64,000 nt of DNA from Brachionus plicatilis (lineage: Eukaryota > Rotifera > Eurotatoria > Ploima > Brachionidae): the NCBI GenBank assembly GCA_010279815.1, contig QEOQ01000378.1:478164-542163 (forward strand), given 5' to 3'. This document shows, in pieces, positions 9,405-18,938 of this stretch. The notes beneath the pieces are model-generated. The model worked only from the letters and a program-made list of their open reading frames with translations, did no database searches and was not told the DNA's origin. Positions within the stretch are counted from its first letter, which is position 1; each line of letters begins with the position of its first letter. A program made the position numbers and the translations under genes.

Positions 9405-10550
9405 ATGAGTGAAGAAAATGCTCAAAATGATCAAGTGGTTGAAGAAACCCAACAACCAGAGCAGCAACAAGACCAACAGCAAGACGAGAACCAGTCTCAA
9501 AGCGAAGTGGTAGAAAGTGAGAATAATTGTGATCAGAGTCAAAATGAAAGCCAGAGCGCTCAGTTAGAACCCGAACATTTTCGAAAAGTATTTGTGGGAG
9601 GCCTTAGCTACAAGACAGACGATGAGTCGTTCAAAAATTACTTTTCCAAGTTTGGCGAGCTGCTGGACTTGGTGGTGATGAAGGACAAGGAGTCGGGCAA
9701 GAGCCGAGGCTTTGGCTTTGTGACCTATGCAAGTTCGTCTCATGTTGACCAGCTGATGCAGAACAGGCCGCACAACATTGACGGCAGACAAGTTGAGACA
9801 AAAAGAGCCACACCAAAAGAAGACTCGGGCCGGCAAGAAATTCAAGTGACTGTGAAAAAATTGTTTGTCGGTGGCATCAGAGACACCATCAATGAAGAAG
9901 ACTTGAAAAGTTATTTTGGAGCATATGGCAACGTAACAGACTATGCGATCATGAGGGACAAAGAGAAGAATACCTCGAGAGGCTTTGGCTTCATCACTTT
10001 TGATGACTATGATCCTGTTGACAAAATAATCATCGAAAAACACCACATTGTAAATGGCCTGACCTTGCAGTGTCAAAAAGCCTTGCCCAAAGACGCAAAT
10101 CAATCTCAGAACCGAGCTAGTAATCAGAGTAGACAGCATCAAAATTTTTCCAACTTTAGCAACAATGATTTCGGACAGAACAGAAACAATGGCTTTCAAA
10201 TGAATGGTTTTAGTGGAAATGGCATGAATTTTGGCAACTATTCAAATGGCTATGCAAATGGCAGTAACAATCGGAATGGACGTGGTGGTGGTGGTGCTGG
10301 TGGCGGTGGAGGTAGAGGAAGTGGAGGTGGACCAATGCGTGGCGGACACTCAAAATTTAACAACAGATCTCAAGCTCCTTATTCAGGCGGCAAAAATAAT
10401 CAAGGCAGAAGAGGTGCCAGAAATGGACCCTATCGAATCAATAACAACAACAACACCGCTCCAATCAACAATTCGATGAACAATCCAAATTTAATCAGTA
10501 ATGGCATGAATCAAATAAATATGGTGGGCAATGGCAATGGCATGTTTTGA
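9405..10550 (+). CDS. hnRNP A/B-type RNA-binding protein (paralog 2)
   Basis: A 381-residue protein with a Gln/Glu-rich acidic leader (residues 1-55), RRM1 with RNP2 KVFVGGL (61-67) and RNP1 SRGFGFV (100-106), RRM2 with KKLFVGGI (151-158) and SRGFGFI (191-197), then an Asn/Gly-rich tail. The tail includes a GGGGAGGGGGRGSGGG tract, an RGG-like patch and NNNNN. This is canonical hnRNP A/B architecture for nuclear RNA packaging and splicing control. It is intronless. It is a recent inverted duplicate of the gene at 18939-20087: only a handful of residues differ, one being Tyr-180 in RRM2 where the other copy has Cys. The homology continues about 350 bp past the stop codon but ends at the ATG. 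Confidence 0.95.
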   Translation: MSEENAQNDQVVEETQQPEQQQDQQQDENQSQSEVVESENNCDQSQNESQSAQLEPEHFRKVFVGGLSYKTDDESFKNYFSKFGELLDLVVMKDKESGKSRGFGFVTYASSSHVDQLMQNRPHNIDGRQVETKRATPKEDSGRQEIQVTVKKLFVGGIRDTINEEDLKSYFGAYGNVTDYAIMRDKEKNTSRGFGFITFDDYDPVDKIIIEKHHIVNGLTLQCQKALPKDANQSQNRASNQSRQHQNFSNFSNNDFGQNRNNGFQMNGFSGNGMNFGNYSNGYANGSNNRNGRGGGGAGGGGGRGSGGGPMRGGHSKFNNRSQAPYSGGKNNQGRRGARNGPYRINNNNNTAPINNSMNNPNLISNGMNQINMVGNGNGMF

Positions 10551-10900
10551 TTTAGATTTTTATTTGACTCTTTTTATTTTTGTTTCTAAAATGATTTTCT
10601 TATTTGATCAATTTATTAAATTAATTTTTGTTAATAAAATTTTTTGTCAAAAAAATGTTCATTGTTCAATTAATGGTGTTGAAAAGGGCTTGTTAAATCA
10701 GAAAAGACTTTTTCAAGAGAGAATTTATGTGAAATAGTAATTCAATAGTTAACGGTTTAGACAATGAGAATATTAAATAGTGAAAATTTTGTACTTTTTC
10801 TAAAATTTGATTTATTTTGCCCTATTCCTTGTTGTACTTTCTGTTCTTTTTGTCATTGTCAAAAAGTCTAAGAGAAGTTGAAGAGGCCAATGGAGCTTTT
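10551..10900 (+). repeat. 3' part of the inverted duplication (left arm)
   Basis: Downstream sequence that matches the complement of 18588-18938 with scattered differences, including TTAATGGTGTTGAAAAGGGC and TTTAGACAATGAGAATATTA. The GACAATGAGAATATTA motif occurs again near 10965, so a small local duplication sits at the end of the arm. Confidence 0.75.
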
Positions 10901-11039
10901 TAAGAATAGAGAGTAATTAATTTTACGTCCTAGGCAATTACTTAATTGAGTTTATTTTCAGAGGTAAAGACAATGAGAATATTAGAAAGTAAAAATCCTT
11001 TTTGTACAGTACAAATTAAAACTAACTTGTAGGCATTTT

Positions 11040-11375
11040 AAAAGCTAATAAGCTGAGCTTTTATTTGATATACAATATATATCACTGTTCCTTGGTTTTT
11101 TTATTTTATTTTTTTGCAATGAAAATTATGAAATGGGTGAAATGTTCGATAGCAAGTTCTCTTAGTAAAAAAGGTTTCTATGTATTCTTTTTTTAAAACT
11201 TTTTTGTTAAAGTTTTCAATTTTTGTCAGGATTAAATAATTCAAGATAAAGTCGTTTTTATGTAAAAGAGTGGAAACAAAATTTCATAATTTTCATTGCA
11301 AAAAAATAAAACAAAAAAACTAAGGAACAGTGATATATGTTGCATATCAAATAAAAGCTCAGCTTATTAGCTTTT
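11040..11375. mobile_element. Miniature inverted-repeat element, ~336 bp
   Basis: Terminal repeats of about 100 bp start AAAAGCTAATAAGCTGAGCT. The right end is the complement with a few mismatches, including ATATATCACTGTTCCTT on the left against AAGGAACAGTGATATAT on the right, then TTGCAATGAAAATTATGAAA. It has no coding content and the target duplication is not clear. The family is unassigned. Confidence 0.75.
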
Positions 11376-13009
11376 ATTTAAGCACATATACTTATACTTT
11401 GAACTAAGTAATTATAAATAAAATTTGACTTAAAGACACCCATATATTTTTCATAAAAAAGAATATATAAAATAGTGAAGGAAACAATAATTTGTAAAAA
11501 TTTTAATTTTTTTATTAAGTTGAATCAAATTTATAAAAGTGTTCAAAATTTGGTGTTAAAATCTTGTTCCATTCAAAAGTTATTCGATCAAAATCAAAAA
11601 TATACCAAATTTTTTACTTATTAAAATAAGGTTAAAATTTAAGGGTTTTTTGAGTATATCTTTTGAACCGAATGTAATCAAAAAAAGATCTTTATATCAT
11701 CTTGATCCTTGTTTGATTGTCTATCAGGTGATATATAAAACTTATTAAAATAATATCATTAACTAGGAGGACATTGAGATTATTTAGGTGGAGTCAAGGT
11801 TATGCTGTTTATTTCCGGTATAAACAAAGCAGATAAATTATACAAAGTGTTTTGTAATCATGAAGGTTTAATGTATATATGTATAAAATTTCAAAAGTTT
11901 TGGATGAACCAATCACCAGATTTTATCAAAAACAAACTCGCGCCAACCTTTATTGAACACCCGTTATAAGAAAAGGGACCTTGTCTTGTAATGTTTATTT
12001 TTTATTTTTTAAAAGTTATCAAAATCATTAGATTAATTAAGTTTTAAAATTTAAAATGATCACTTTGGTCTAAAAATTTTACCTGAAACTTCAATTTGTC
12101 AGATAATCTTATTGATTTTTTGCCGTTTTAATAACAAACAAAAAATTATTTTGGATATTTTAATTTTTTATTGAATAATTTTATGTTATAAATAAAACGC
12201 TTCAAGAAATTTAAATTTACAGTGGATATTTTAAAAACGACACGGCCCTAATGGTCGCGACTGAAAATTGTACTATCAGTGGCGTCTGACTGTGCCGATC
12301 GTATCAAACCAAGATTTTTTCTAGTGCTACAAATATATTGATGAGAAAAAAACTCAAAAATAATAAAAATTGTAAAATAAATTCAAAATTCCAAATAAAA
12401 TTATATGTTAATTGTTTAATTTAATTTTTTTATTGCTCATATTTTCTTCTCTAATAAAAAAGGAAAAAAAGTAAATAAAATATTCATTTCAAAATAAAGT
12501 TCTCATTTTAAATTTTATTTTTACTTTTAGAAAAGAAAAGGAAGAGAAACAAAAAAATTAAATTAACAAGTCTAACTTATAAATGTAAAACTATAATTTT
12601 ATAAATGATTAAAAATTTTCTTCACAATTTTTATTAAATTTTTCTTTTTGTTCATCATATTCGTGGCATATGAAATATACTTGGTTCGCTAATCTTGATT
12701 ACGGCTATTATGCTAGGTAAATAATTTAAAGAAAATTATTTTGAAGAAATTCTAGATTGATTTTTAGACTAGTGAGATTATTTTATCTGAAACGAACCAA
12801 AAAACTTTGGATAACTAATGAAAAAATTTATAAAATAAAAAAATAAAAAACGGGTTTATATTTAAAAATTGTGAACTTTATTTTAATGGTCTATTTATTT
12901 ACTTTTTACTTGACCATAAGTAATAAAAATTATTTTATAAAATTAATTGAAAAAAATGTTATTTTGTTAAAAAAATTGCTTAAAATTAACTTAAACCTAA
13001 ATTACCGTA
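11376..13009. other. Intergenic; small GC-richer island at 12238-12330
   Basis: Mostly AT-rich with no gene seen. At 12238-12330 there is a short GC-richer island (GACACGGCCCTAATGGTCGC, then CAGTGGCGTCTGACTGTGCC) with no clear ORF or RNA structure. It may be a fragment of a mobile element. Confidence 0.3.
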
Positions 13010-14034
13010 CCAGCATACTAGGAATAAACCTGAAATTTAACCGGAATTCTATATGGAATAGTTCCCATCGAAACCATGTTAAAAAAATTTTTTTGAATTT
13101 TTTGAGAATTCCGGTTAAAATTAAGAAATGTTCTATTAATAAAAGCTAAATTTAACTAATGTTCTAATAAATTTCTGGCGTTTATTCCAGAATTAAAAAA
13201 AAAAAATAAAAAAATGTAGAATTAAATTCGAATTCGTTTATAAGTCAAAATTAAGGATTCTTCCAATTTTTGAGTTTATTCTATGTGTAAATAATGAAAA
13301 AAATCGGAACTAAATTTAATAAAATTATGTATATAATTGAAATTTTATTTGCTTGGTCGGATAATTTTTCCATTTTCATCTCTAGGAAGTCTCTTACGAC
13401 CCCTTTTTTTTACTGCTGTTTTTTCTTGAGAATCTGTATTGTTTACAACAGGCTGTGGCCGAGGCCGAGTATTTTGAACTAAAGCCTGGGGTCGAGGCTG
13501 AGATTGAAGTTGGCTATTTAAATCATTTAAAACATAACGCCCTGATAACTGGAATCGTTGAGTCTGAGCTTGAGAAGTTGTTACAGGAGTTACATCATTT
13601 AGATTACGATTTGACAACATGTTAGGGTGTGTAAAAAAAAGGGATCGTAAGAGACTTCCTAGAGATGAAAATGGAAAAATTATCCGACCAAGCAAATAAA
13701 ATTTCAATTATATACATAATTTTATTAAATTTAGTTCCGATTTTTTTCATTTTTTACACATAGAATAAACTCAAAAATTGGAAAAATTCTTAATTTTGAC
13801 TTATAAACGAAATCGAATTTAATTCTACATTTTTTTATTTTTTTTTTTTAATTCTGGAATAAACGCCAGAAATTTATTAGAACATTAGTTAAATTTAGCT
13901 TCTATTAATAGAACATTTCTTAATTTTAACCGGAATTCTCAAAAAATTCAAAAAAATTACTTTAACATGGTTTCGATGGGAACTATTCCATATAGAATTC
14001 CGGTTAAATTTCAGGTTTATTCCTAGTATGCTGG
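13010..14034. mobile_element. Foldback element, ~400-bp inverted arms around an AT-hook ORF
   Basis: The left arm (13010-13410) starts CCAGCATACTAGGAATAAAC and the right arm (about 13638-14034) is its complement with few mismatches. Landmarks include AACCGGAATTCTATATGGAA and GTAGAATTAAATTCG on the left. TACCGTA-like sequence just outside both ends suggests the true terminus lies a little farther out. The unique centre (13411-13637) carries the body of the small minus-strand ORF. Because the arms encode the ORF's C-terminal peptide, both strands read it outward from the centre. Confidence 0.88.
13345..13620 (-). CDS. Small Gln/Pro-rich protein with AT-hook-like basic tail
   Basis: From the ATG at 13620 this is 91 residues. 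A Gln/Asn/Arg/Pro-rich body (QSQPRPQALVQNTRPRPQP) is followed by the basic tail VKKRGRKRLPRDENGKIIRP and SK-stop. The KKRGRKR block resembles an AT-hook or nuclear-localisation motif that binds the minor groove of AT-rich DNA. The C-terminal third lies in the inverted arm and is repeated outward on the plus strand from an ATG near 13619 (CVKKRDRKRLPRDENGK). It is probably a transposon-encoded accessory DNA-binding remnant. Whether it is expressed is unknown. Confidence 0.5.
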   Translation of the reverse strand: MLSNRNLNDVTPVTTSQAQTQRFQLSGRYVLNDLNSQLQSQPRPQALVQNTRPRPQPVVNNTDSQEKTAVKKRGRKRLPRDENGKIIRPSK

Positions 14035-14748
14035 GCAGAGATTTACGGTATCTAATTTTTAGTTTTTAAAATAAAATTATGTTTAATTTTTTATTTAAAT
14101 ACGACTAAGAGAAATAAATGAAAAATTATCAGTTTTGCAAAATTAGGGAAAAAAAATCGTGTAATTTTATTTTATTCATTTATTTATTTCATTTCATTTT
14201 GCGCCAATTCTGGCGATGTATTAAAATTAAAAATGAAAAGTGCAAAAAGTAAAAAAGTAAAAATTGTAATTTTATTAATAATATAATAAATCGTCTTTAA
14301 ATTTAGTTTTTTAAATTTTGTTTTCTGTTTTTTTTTTAATTCTATGAGGATATTTCAGTGAAAAAGATATCCGTAAAAATGTATTCTATGATTTTCTCCA
14401 AGAATTGATACATCATCATTTTCTTGAGCGGCGGATAATATGAATAAAAAATTTGACTGTCCAAAACAACAACCAAAAATGCCAAAAAAATGAATCTTTT
14501 TTGATAAATAATGGAAAAACATAAACATTCTTAAAAATTAAAAAACTAGAAAATTTGTAAAAAAAAATGAAATACCAAAAGCAACTTTTGTTATGCATTT
14601 GAAAAATGAATTCAAATAAAAATCCTATAAATACAGATGTTTTTTCTTTTTAAATGCACATTCTTTGTATTTTCAATTTAAAATATTAAAAAGCCTTTTA
14701 TTTTAAACTATTAAGACATCAACGACTAACTTGAATTTATTCACAAAA
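14035..14748 (+). promoter_or_regulatory. 5' flank of hnRNP paralog 3
   Basis: AT-rich; nothing coding is convincing. The last 150 bp are presumably leader and promoter for the gene starting at 14749. No core promoter element is assigned. Confidence 0.3.
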
Positions 14749-15880
14749 ATGAACTCTGAAAACACTGCAAACGGGAATCATCATCCCGAAGAACAGCCAG
14801 AACACCAAGAGCAGCCAGCACAGCTCCAGCCAATCAAGGAAGAAATCAAGCAGGAGATCAACCAGGAAGTCAAGCAGGAAGTGGACCATGTGCAGGAGCA
14901 AGAGCATCACGAGGAGCAGGCAAATGCGATCAGTGAGCAAACGTACCAGGACTATAGCCAGAACGATTCCCAACTTGACACAAATTTAAATGAAATCAGC
15001 CAAAACTCGCAGGACAGCCAGTCGAGTCAGCAGCCTTTGGAACCGGAGCAGTTCAGAAAAGTGTTTGTGGGAGGCCTCAGCTTCAAGACAGACGACGAGG
15101 CGTTCAAGAGCTACTTTTCCAAATTTGGCCAATTGTTGGACTATGTGGTGATGAAAGACCGAGAGTCTGGCAAGAGTCGAGGCTTTGGCTTTGTGACCTA
15201 TGCCAATTCGTCCCAAGTGGACGAGCTCATGCACAGCAGGCCCCATACTATAGACGGCAGACAAGTGGAAACGAAACGAGCCACTCCAAGAGAGGACTCG
15301 GGTCGCCAAGAAGTCCAGGCCACAGTCAAAAAACTGTTCATTGGCGGCATCAGGGACAACGTGTCAGATGAAGACCTGAGGTCCTATTTTGCCAATTATG
15401 GAAACATCACAGACTGCATTATCATGAAAGACAAGGAAACAAACAAGACCCGGGGCTTTGGCTTCGTCTCCTTTGACGACTATGACCCAGTCGACAAGAT
15501 CATACTGGAAAAGCACCACACTGTCAACGGCATAGCGCTGCAGTGTTTAAAAGCTGTTCCAAAAGATGGACAGGGCCAGGGACGTAAACATGGACAGAAT
15601 GGTCGGGGCCACAGTGGTGGCTATAGCCAGCCGCAAGGAGGCTTCAATGGTGGCGGACAGTTCAACCCCAACTTTGGTGCACCGCCGATGCCGAACACAA
15701 ACTTTCAAATGGGCGGCCAAGTTCCTCAATTCGGGAATAATGGCAGCATGCAGAACACGTATGGCAGCTACAACCAGGCGCCCACACAGCAGAGCTCGGG
15801 TCCGAGGCGGGGCGGTGGCGGCGGACCGATCCGAGGCGGCCAGGGCCGCTTCAACGGCAGAAACCAAGGCCCCTATTCAG
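14749..15880 (+). CDS. hnRNP A/B-type RNA-binding protein (paralog 3), exon 1
   Basis: The first in-frame ATG is at 14749; upstream codons lack an ATG. The spliced protein is 417 residues: a long Glu/Gln-rich leader with an IKEEIKQEINQEVKQEV repeat, RRM1 (RNP2 KVFVGGL, RNP1 KSRGFGFV), RRM2 ([16 protein letters not shown]) and a Gly/Gln-rich tail with RRGGGGG and RGG. Exon 1 ends within a Gly codon at PYSG. Without splicing the frame runs only a few codons into the intron (NLEI-stop), so intron retention would give a shorter tail. It is closest to paralog 5 (32540). Codon composition is more GC-rich than the surroundings, as in the other paralogs. Confidence 0.94.
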
Positions 15881-15990
15881 GTAATTTGGAAATTTAGCTT
15901 TTGGTTTTTTTTGGCACAGCCTCTTAATCAAGGAGACTAGGAGGACTTTTTAAAAGTTAATTTAGAAGACTAATTTAGGATTTTATTTAG
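15881..15990 (+). promoter_or_regulatory. Conserved intron with hairpin and UAGG-type motifs
   Basis: A 110-bp intron (GTAATTTGG...TTTTATTTAG). It contains an inverted repeat CCTCTTA/TAGGAGG at 15920-15944 and the stretch AGACTAATTTAGGATTTTAT before the acceptor. The paralog at 33570-33682 keeps the same elements with a compensating A/G change. TAGG/TTAG motifs are typical hnRNP A1 binding sites, so autoregulated retention is plausible (inference). Confidence 0.7.
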
Positions 15991-16112
15991 GCGGCATGCC
16001 AGGCCAAGGAGGTTTCAATAGAGGAGGTCGTGGTGTAGGTCAGAGAGGAGGAGGTGGTCGAGGAAGAGGACAAATTGGTTCTGGCCAGCAACAACCGTTA
16101 TATAATCAATAA
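15991..16112 (+). CDS. hnRNP A/B paralog 3, exon 2
   Basis: Encodes GGMPGQGGFNRGGRGVGQRG, then GGGRGRGQIGSGQQQPLYNQ and a stop. It is an RGG-rich C-terminus matching exon 2 of paralog 5. Phase fits (one base from exon 1 plus GC), giving a 1254-nt coding sequence. Arg-Gly repeats here are likely arginine-methylation and RNA-binding sites. A polyadenylation signal AATAAA follows at once. Confidence 0.92.
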
Positions 16113-16162
16113 AAAATAAATAGTTTTAATTATTAAAATATATTCCAAATTTTAGATTAAGG

Positions 16163-16809
16163 NNNNNNNNNNNNNNNNNNNNNNNNNNNNNNNNNNNNNN
16201 NNNNNNNNNNNNNNNNNNNNNNNNNNNNNNNNNNNNNNNNNNNNNNNNNNNNNNNNNNNNNNNNNNNNNNNNNNNNNNNNNNNNNNNNNNNNNNNNNNNN
16301 NNNNNNNNNNNNNNNNNNNNNNNNNNNNNNNNNNNNNNNNNNNNNNNNNNNNNNNNNNNNNNNNNNNNNNNNNNNNNNNNNNNNNNNNNNNNNNNNNNNN
16401 NNNNNNNNNNNNNNNNNNNNNNNNNNNNNNNNNNNNNNNNNNNNNNNNNNNNNNNNNNNNNNNNNNNNNNNNNNNNNNNNNNNNNNNNNNNNNNNNNNNN
16501 NNNNNNNNNNNNNNNNNNNNNNNNNNNNNNNNNNNNNNNNNNNNNNNNNNNNNNNNNNNNNNNNNNNNNNNNNNNNNNNNNNNNNNNNNNNNNNNNNNNN
16601 NNNNNNNNNNNNNNNNNNNNNNNNNNNNNNNNNNNNNNNNNNNNNNNNNNNNNNNNNNNNNNNNNNNNNNNNNNNNNNNNNNNNNNNNNNNNNNNNNNNN
16701 NNNNNNNNNNNNNNNNNNNNNNNNNNNNNNNNNNNNNNNNNNNNNNNNNNNNNNNNNNNNNNNNNNNNNNNNNNNNNNNNNNNNNNNNNNNNNNNNNNNN
16801 NNNNNNNNN
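16163..16809. other. Assembly gap (Ns)
   Basis: 647 undetermined bases. Apparent open frames across it are artefacts. It follows the hnRNP paralog 3 3' end directly, so nothing can be said about its content. Confidence 1.
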
Positions 16810-17642
16810 AAGATAATAATAAGCAAAAATAAAAAAAAAATTTTACCAAGTTTTTTCACACTTTTGATTTATGAAGAACATCAATTCACTTTTTCTCAAT
16901 AGAAAAAATTTAATTTTTTACTCTAAAGTAAATTATTAGCTTTAGAATTGCTTTATTGTCTTTTAACTAGACTAAAGACAGCTTGAGTAAATTTTTGAAC
17001 CAAAAAACATTGCTATTATTCCAATTAGATATATAATCCTTTGTTAAGAGGATATCAACTAGTTACACAATTTATGATTAAAAATTTACACTAATTATCG
17101 GCTTCATGTGTAATTAAATTTCCACAAGTATTCATTTATTTTATTTAAAAAATAATTTCAAATTCAAATTCAAGATTAATCAACAGGCTAGAGCCCATAT
17201 CTCTTTCGAGACTGATTAACTCTTCATTTATTTAAATTAAAAATTAGTTCATATAAAAATAATTTTTTTAAACATATAAAAAAAATAAACAATATCTTTT
17301 TTAAAAATATTTAAATATAAAGTTCTAAATTAATTGATCAAAAATTTTTATGAATTAAATTTCCACAAGTATTCATTTATTTTATTTAAAAAATAATTTA
17401 GGAAAAGTTTTTCCAGGTCAGTTCCGAAATTTAAAAAAGATAATAAAAGTTAAAGATAACCAAATAAAAAAAAAGATAAAGAAAACCAGTACGATATATC
17501 AATTTGTAGAGAATTTTATCTTGATTAAAATGAGCTATTGTTTGTTTTAATCCAGAGAATTTTGAAGGAGTTATGTAAAAAAATACAACAGATTTCTAAG
17601 ATTTTATGTAAAAAGTAATCGTTTTTTTCAAAAAGATCTATT
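16810..17642. other. Intergenic with one hairpin-tail repeat
   Basis: AT-rich. At 17173-17228 lies copy 3 of the dispersed hairpin-tail repeat (GATTAATCAACAGGCTAGAG, then AGACTGATTAACTC). A short tract (AATTAAATTTCCACAAGTAT, then TCATTTATTTTATTTAAAAA) occurs twice, near 17112 and 17355, as a direct repeat. No gene seen. Confidence 0.45.
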
Positions 17643-18209
17643 TCTTTCTGCTAGTGAATTTTTTTCTTCTGCTATTAAATTTTTTTTAACTGCTAGTAAA
17701 AAAAATTAATTAATGATAGCTAAATTTTTTGTATGCTTCCTAAAAAATTAAAAAATGAATTACTTAATTAATAAACTTGAAAAATGTTATATAAACAAAT
17801 AATTGATAACTTCAGGCAAGCTACTCCTTTGGAAAATTCGTTTCAAGAGTATAACGTTTTATCCAATGTTATAAATAGTGAAAACTTATCAAATCCTTTA
17901 CAATTAGATGAACCGATTAATTTAAATTTTGGTCAAAATTATCAAGCTGATGCACAAAAATCTTCAAATGGTCCAAAACGTCGTGGCCGATACTAAGCTT
18001 AATTTTTTTTATTCCTTTTCAACTTTAATATGAATAAAATTTTATAAAAATATTTATGGTAATTTTTTTATACTTTTATTTTTGCTATCAAAAACAAAAT
18101 TTTAATAGCAGGTGAAAAAAAATTGCTAGCAGAAGAAAATAATTACTATCATTATATTAGCCAGCATGAAAATATGCTAGCAGAAAAAAAAATTTACTAG
18201 CAGAAGAAA
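17643..18209. mobile_element. Element with inverted CTGCTAGTAAA motif arrays and AT-hook ORF
   Basis: The left end has three copies of a motif like TTCTGCTAGTGAATTTTT (17646-17705). The right end has four or five inverted copies (GCTAGCAGAAGAAAA, TTACTAGCAGAAGAAA; 18104-18209). The copies are not one continuous terminal repeat but an array of short sites, as expected for subterminal transposase-binding sites. A 70-codon ORF sits between them. No target duplication was identified. Confidence 0.7.
17784..17996 (+). CDS. 70-residue ORF ending in AT-hook-like tail
   Basis: Begins at an ATG and reads an Asn/Gln/Leu-rich body (QATPLENSFQEYNVLSNVIN) followed by the basic end SSNGPKRRGRY. The RRGR block parallels the KKRGR tails of the ORFs at 13.35 and 26.95 kb. 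It lies centrally within inverted motif arrays, so it is most likely a transposon-encoded remnant. No known domain is visible and I do not assign a function. Confidence 0.45.
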   Translation: MLYKQIIDNFRQATPLENSFQEYNVLSNVINSENLSNPLQLDEPINLNFGQNYQADAQKSSNGPKRRGRY

Positions 18210-18587
18210 TAACGTCCTCTTTCAAATACCTTTCGACCAGAATTAGATATCAAATTTTACACACATATTAAATAGAGATTAGCTATTAAATGAGTGGCTA
18301 ATTAATATTTGATTTAAAGCACTTTTTTAAGATTTTTTTTATGTATATGTTGTAGTATGGTCCTTTTTCTTATATTTCAACGATTTAAATATGAAGTTGC
18401 TCTATAAAGTATATCATTTAAAAGCTAAGAGCCTAAGCTATAATATGAAATGTAATTCTTAATAGTTATACAAGGATTTGATGAAAAATATTTGGATTAA
18501 TGAGTAAAATAAAAAAATATTAATATAAAATAAAAAATGACAAAAAATTTTTTTTTTTAAATTTTGCTATCATATCATTTATGGCAA
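18210..18587. other. Intergenic, nothing recognisable
   Basis: AT-rich stretch between the motif-array element and the right arm of the hnRNP inverted duplication. No coding or repeat signal stands out. Confidence 0.3.
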
Positions 18588-18938
18588 TAATCTGCATTGG
18601 CCTCTGCACCATCTCTTATTCTTTTTGACAAAGTTCAAATAGAACAGAAAGTACAGAAAGGAATAGGACAAAATAAATCAAAATATAGAAAAAGTACAAA
18701 ATTTTCACTATTTAATATTCTCATTGTCTAAACCTTTAACTATTGAATTACTATTTCAAATAAATTCTCTCTTGAAAAAGTCTTTTCTGATTTAACAAGC
18801 CCTTTTCAACACCATTAATTGAACAATGAACATTTTTTGACAAAAAATTTTATTAACAAAAATTAATTTAATAAATTGATCAAATAAGAAAATCATTTTA
18901 GAAACAAAAAAAAAAAAAGAGTCAAATAAAAATCTAAT
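18588..18938 (-). repeat. 3' part of the inverted duplication (right arm)
   Basis: Complement of 10551-10900: 3' UTR and downstream sequence of the duplicated hnRNP gene. Homology fades near GGCCTCTGCACC. Confidence 0.75.

Noticed and set aside
12238..12330. GC-richer island considered as a tRNA, a SINE head or a FLYWCH fragment
   Set aside because: No cloverleaf, A/B boxes or consistent frame could be made out.
16152..16859. Long minus-strand open frames across the N run
   Set aside because: They consist of undetermined bases. There is no sequence to support them.
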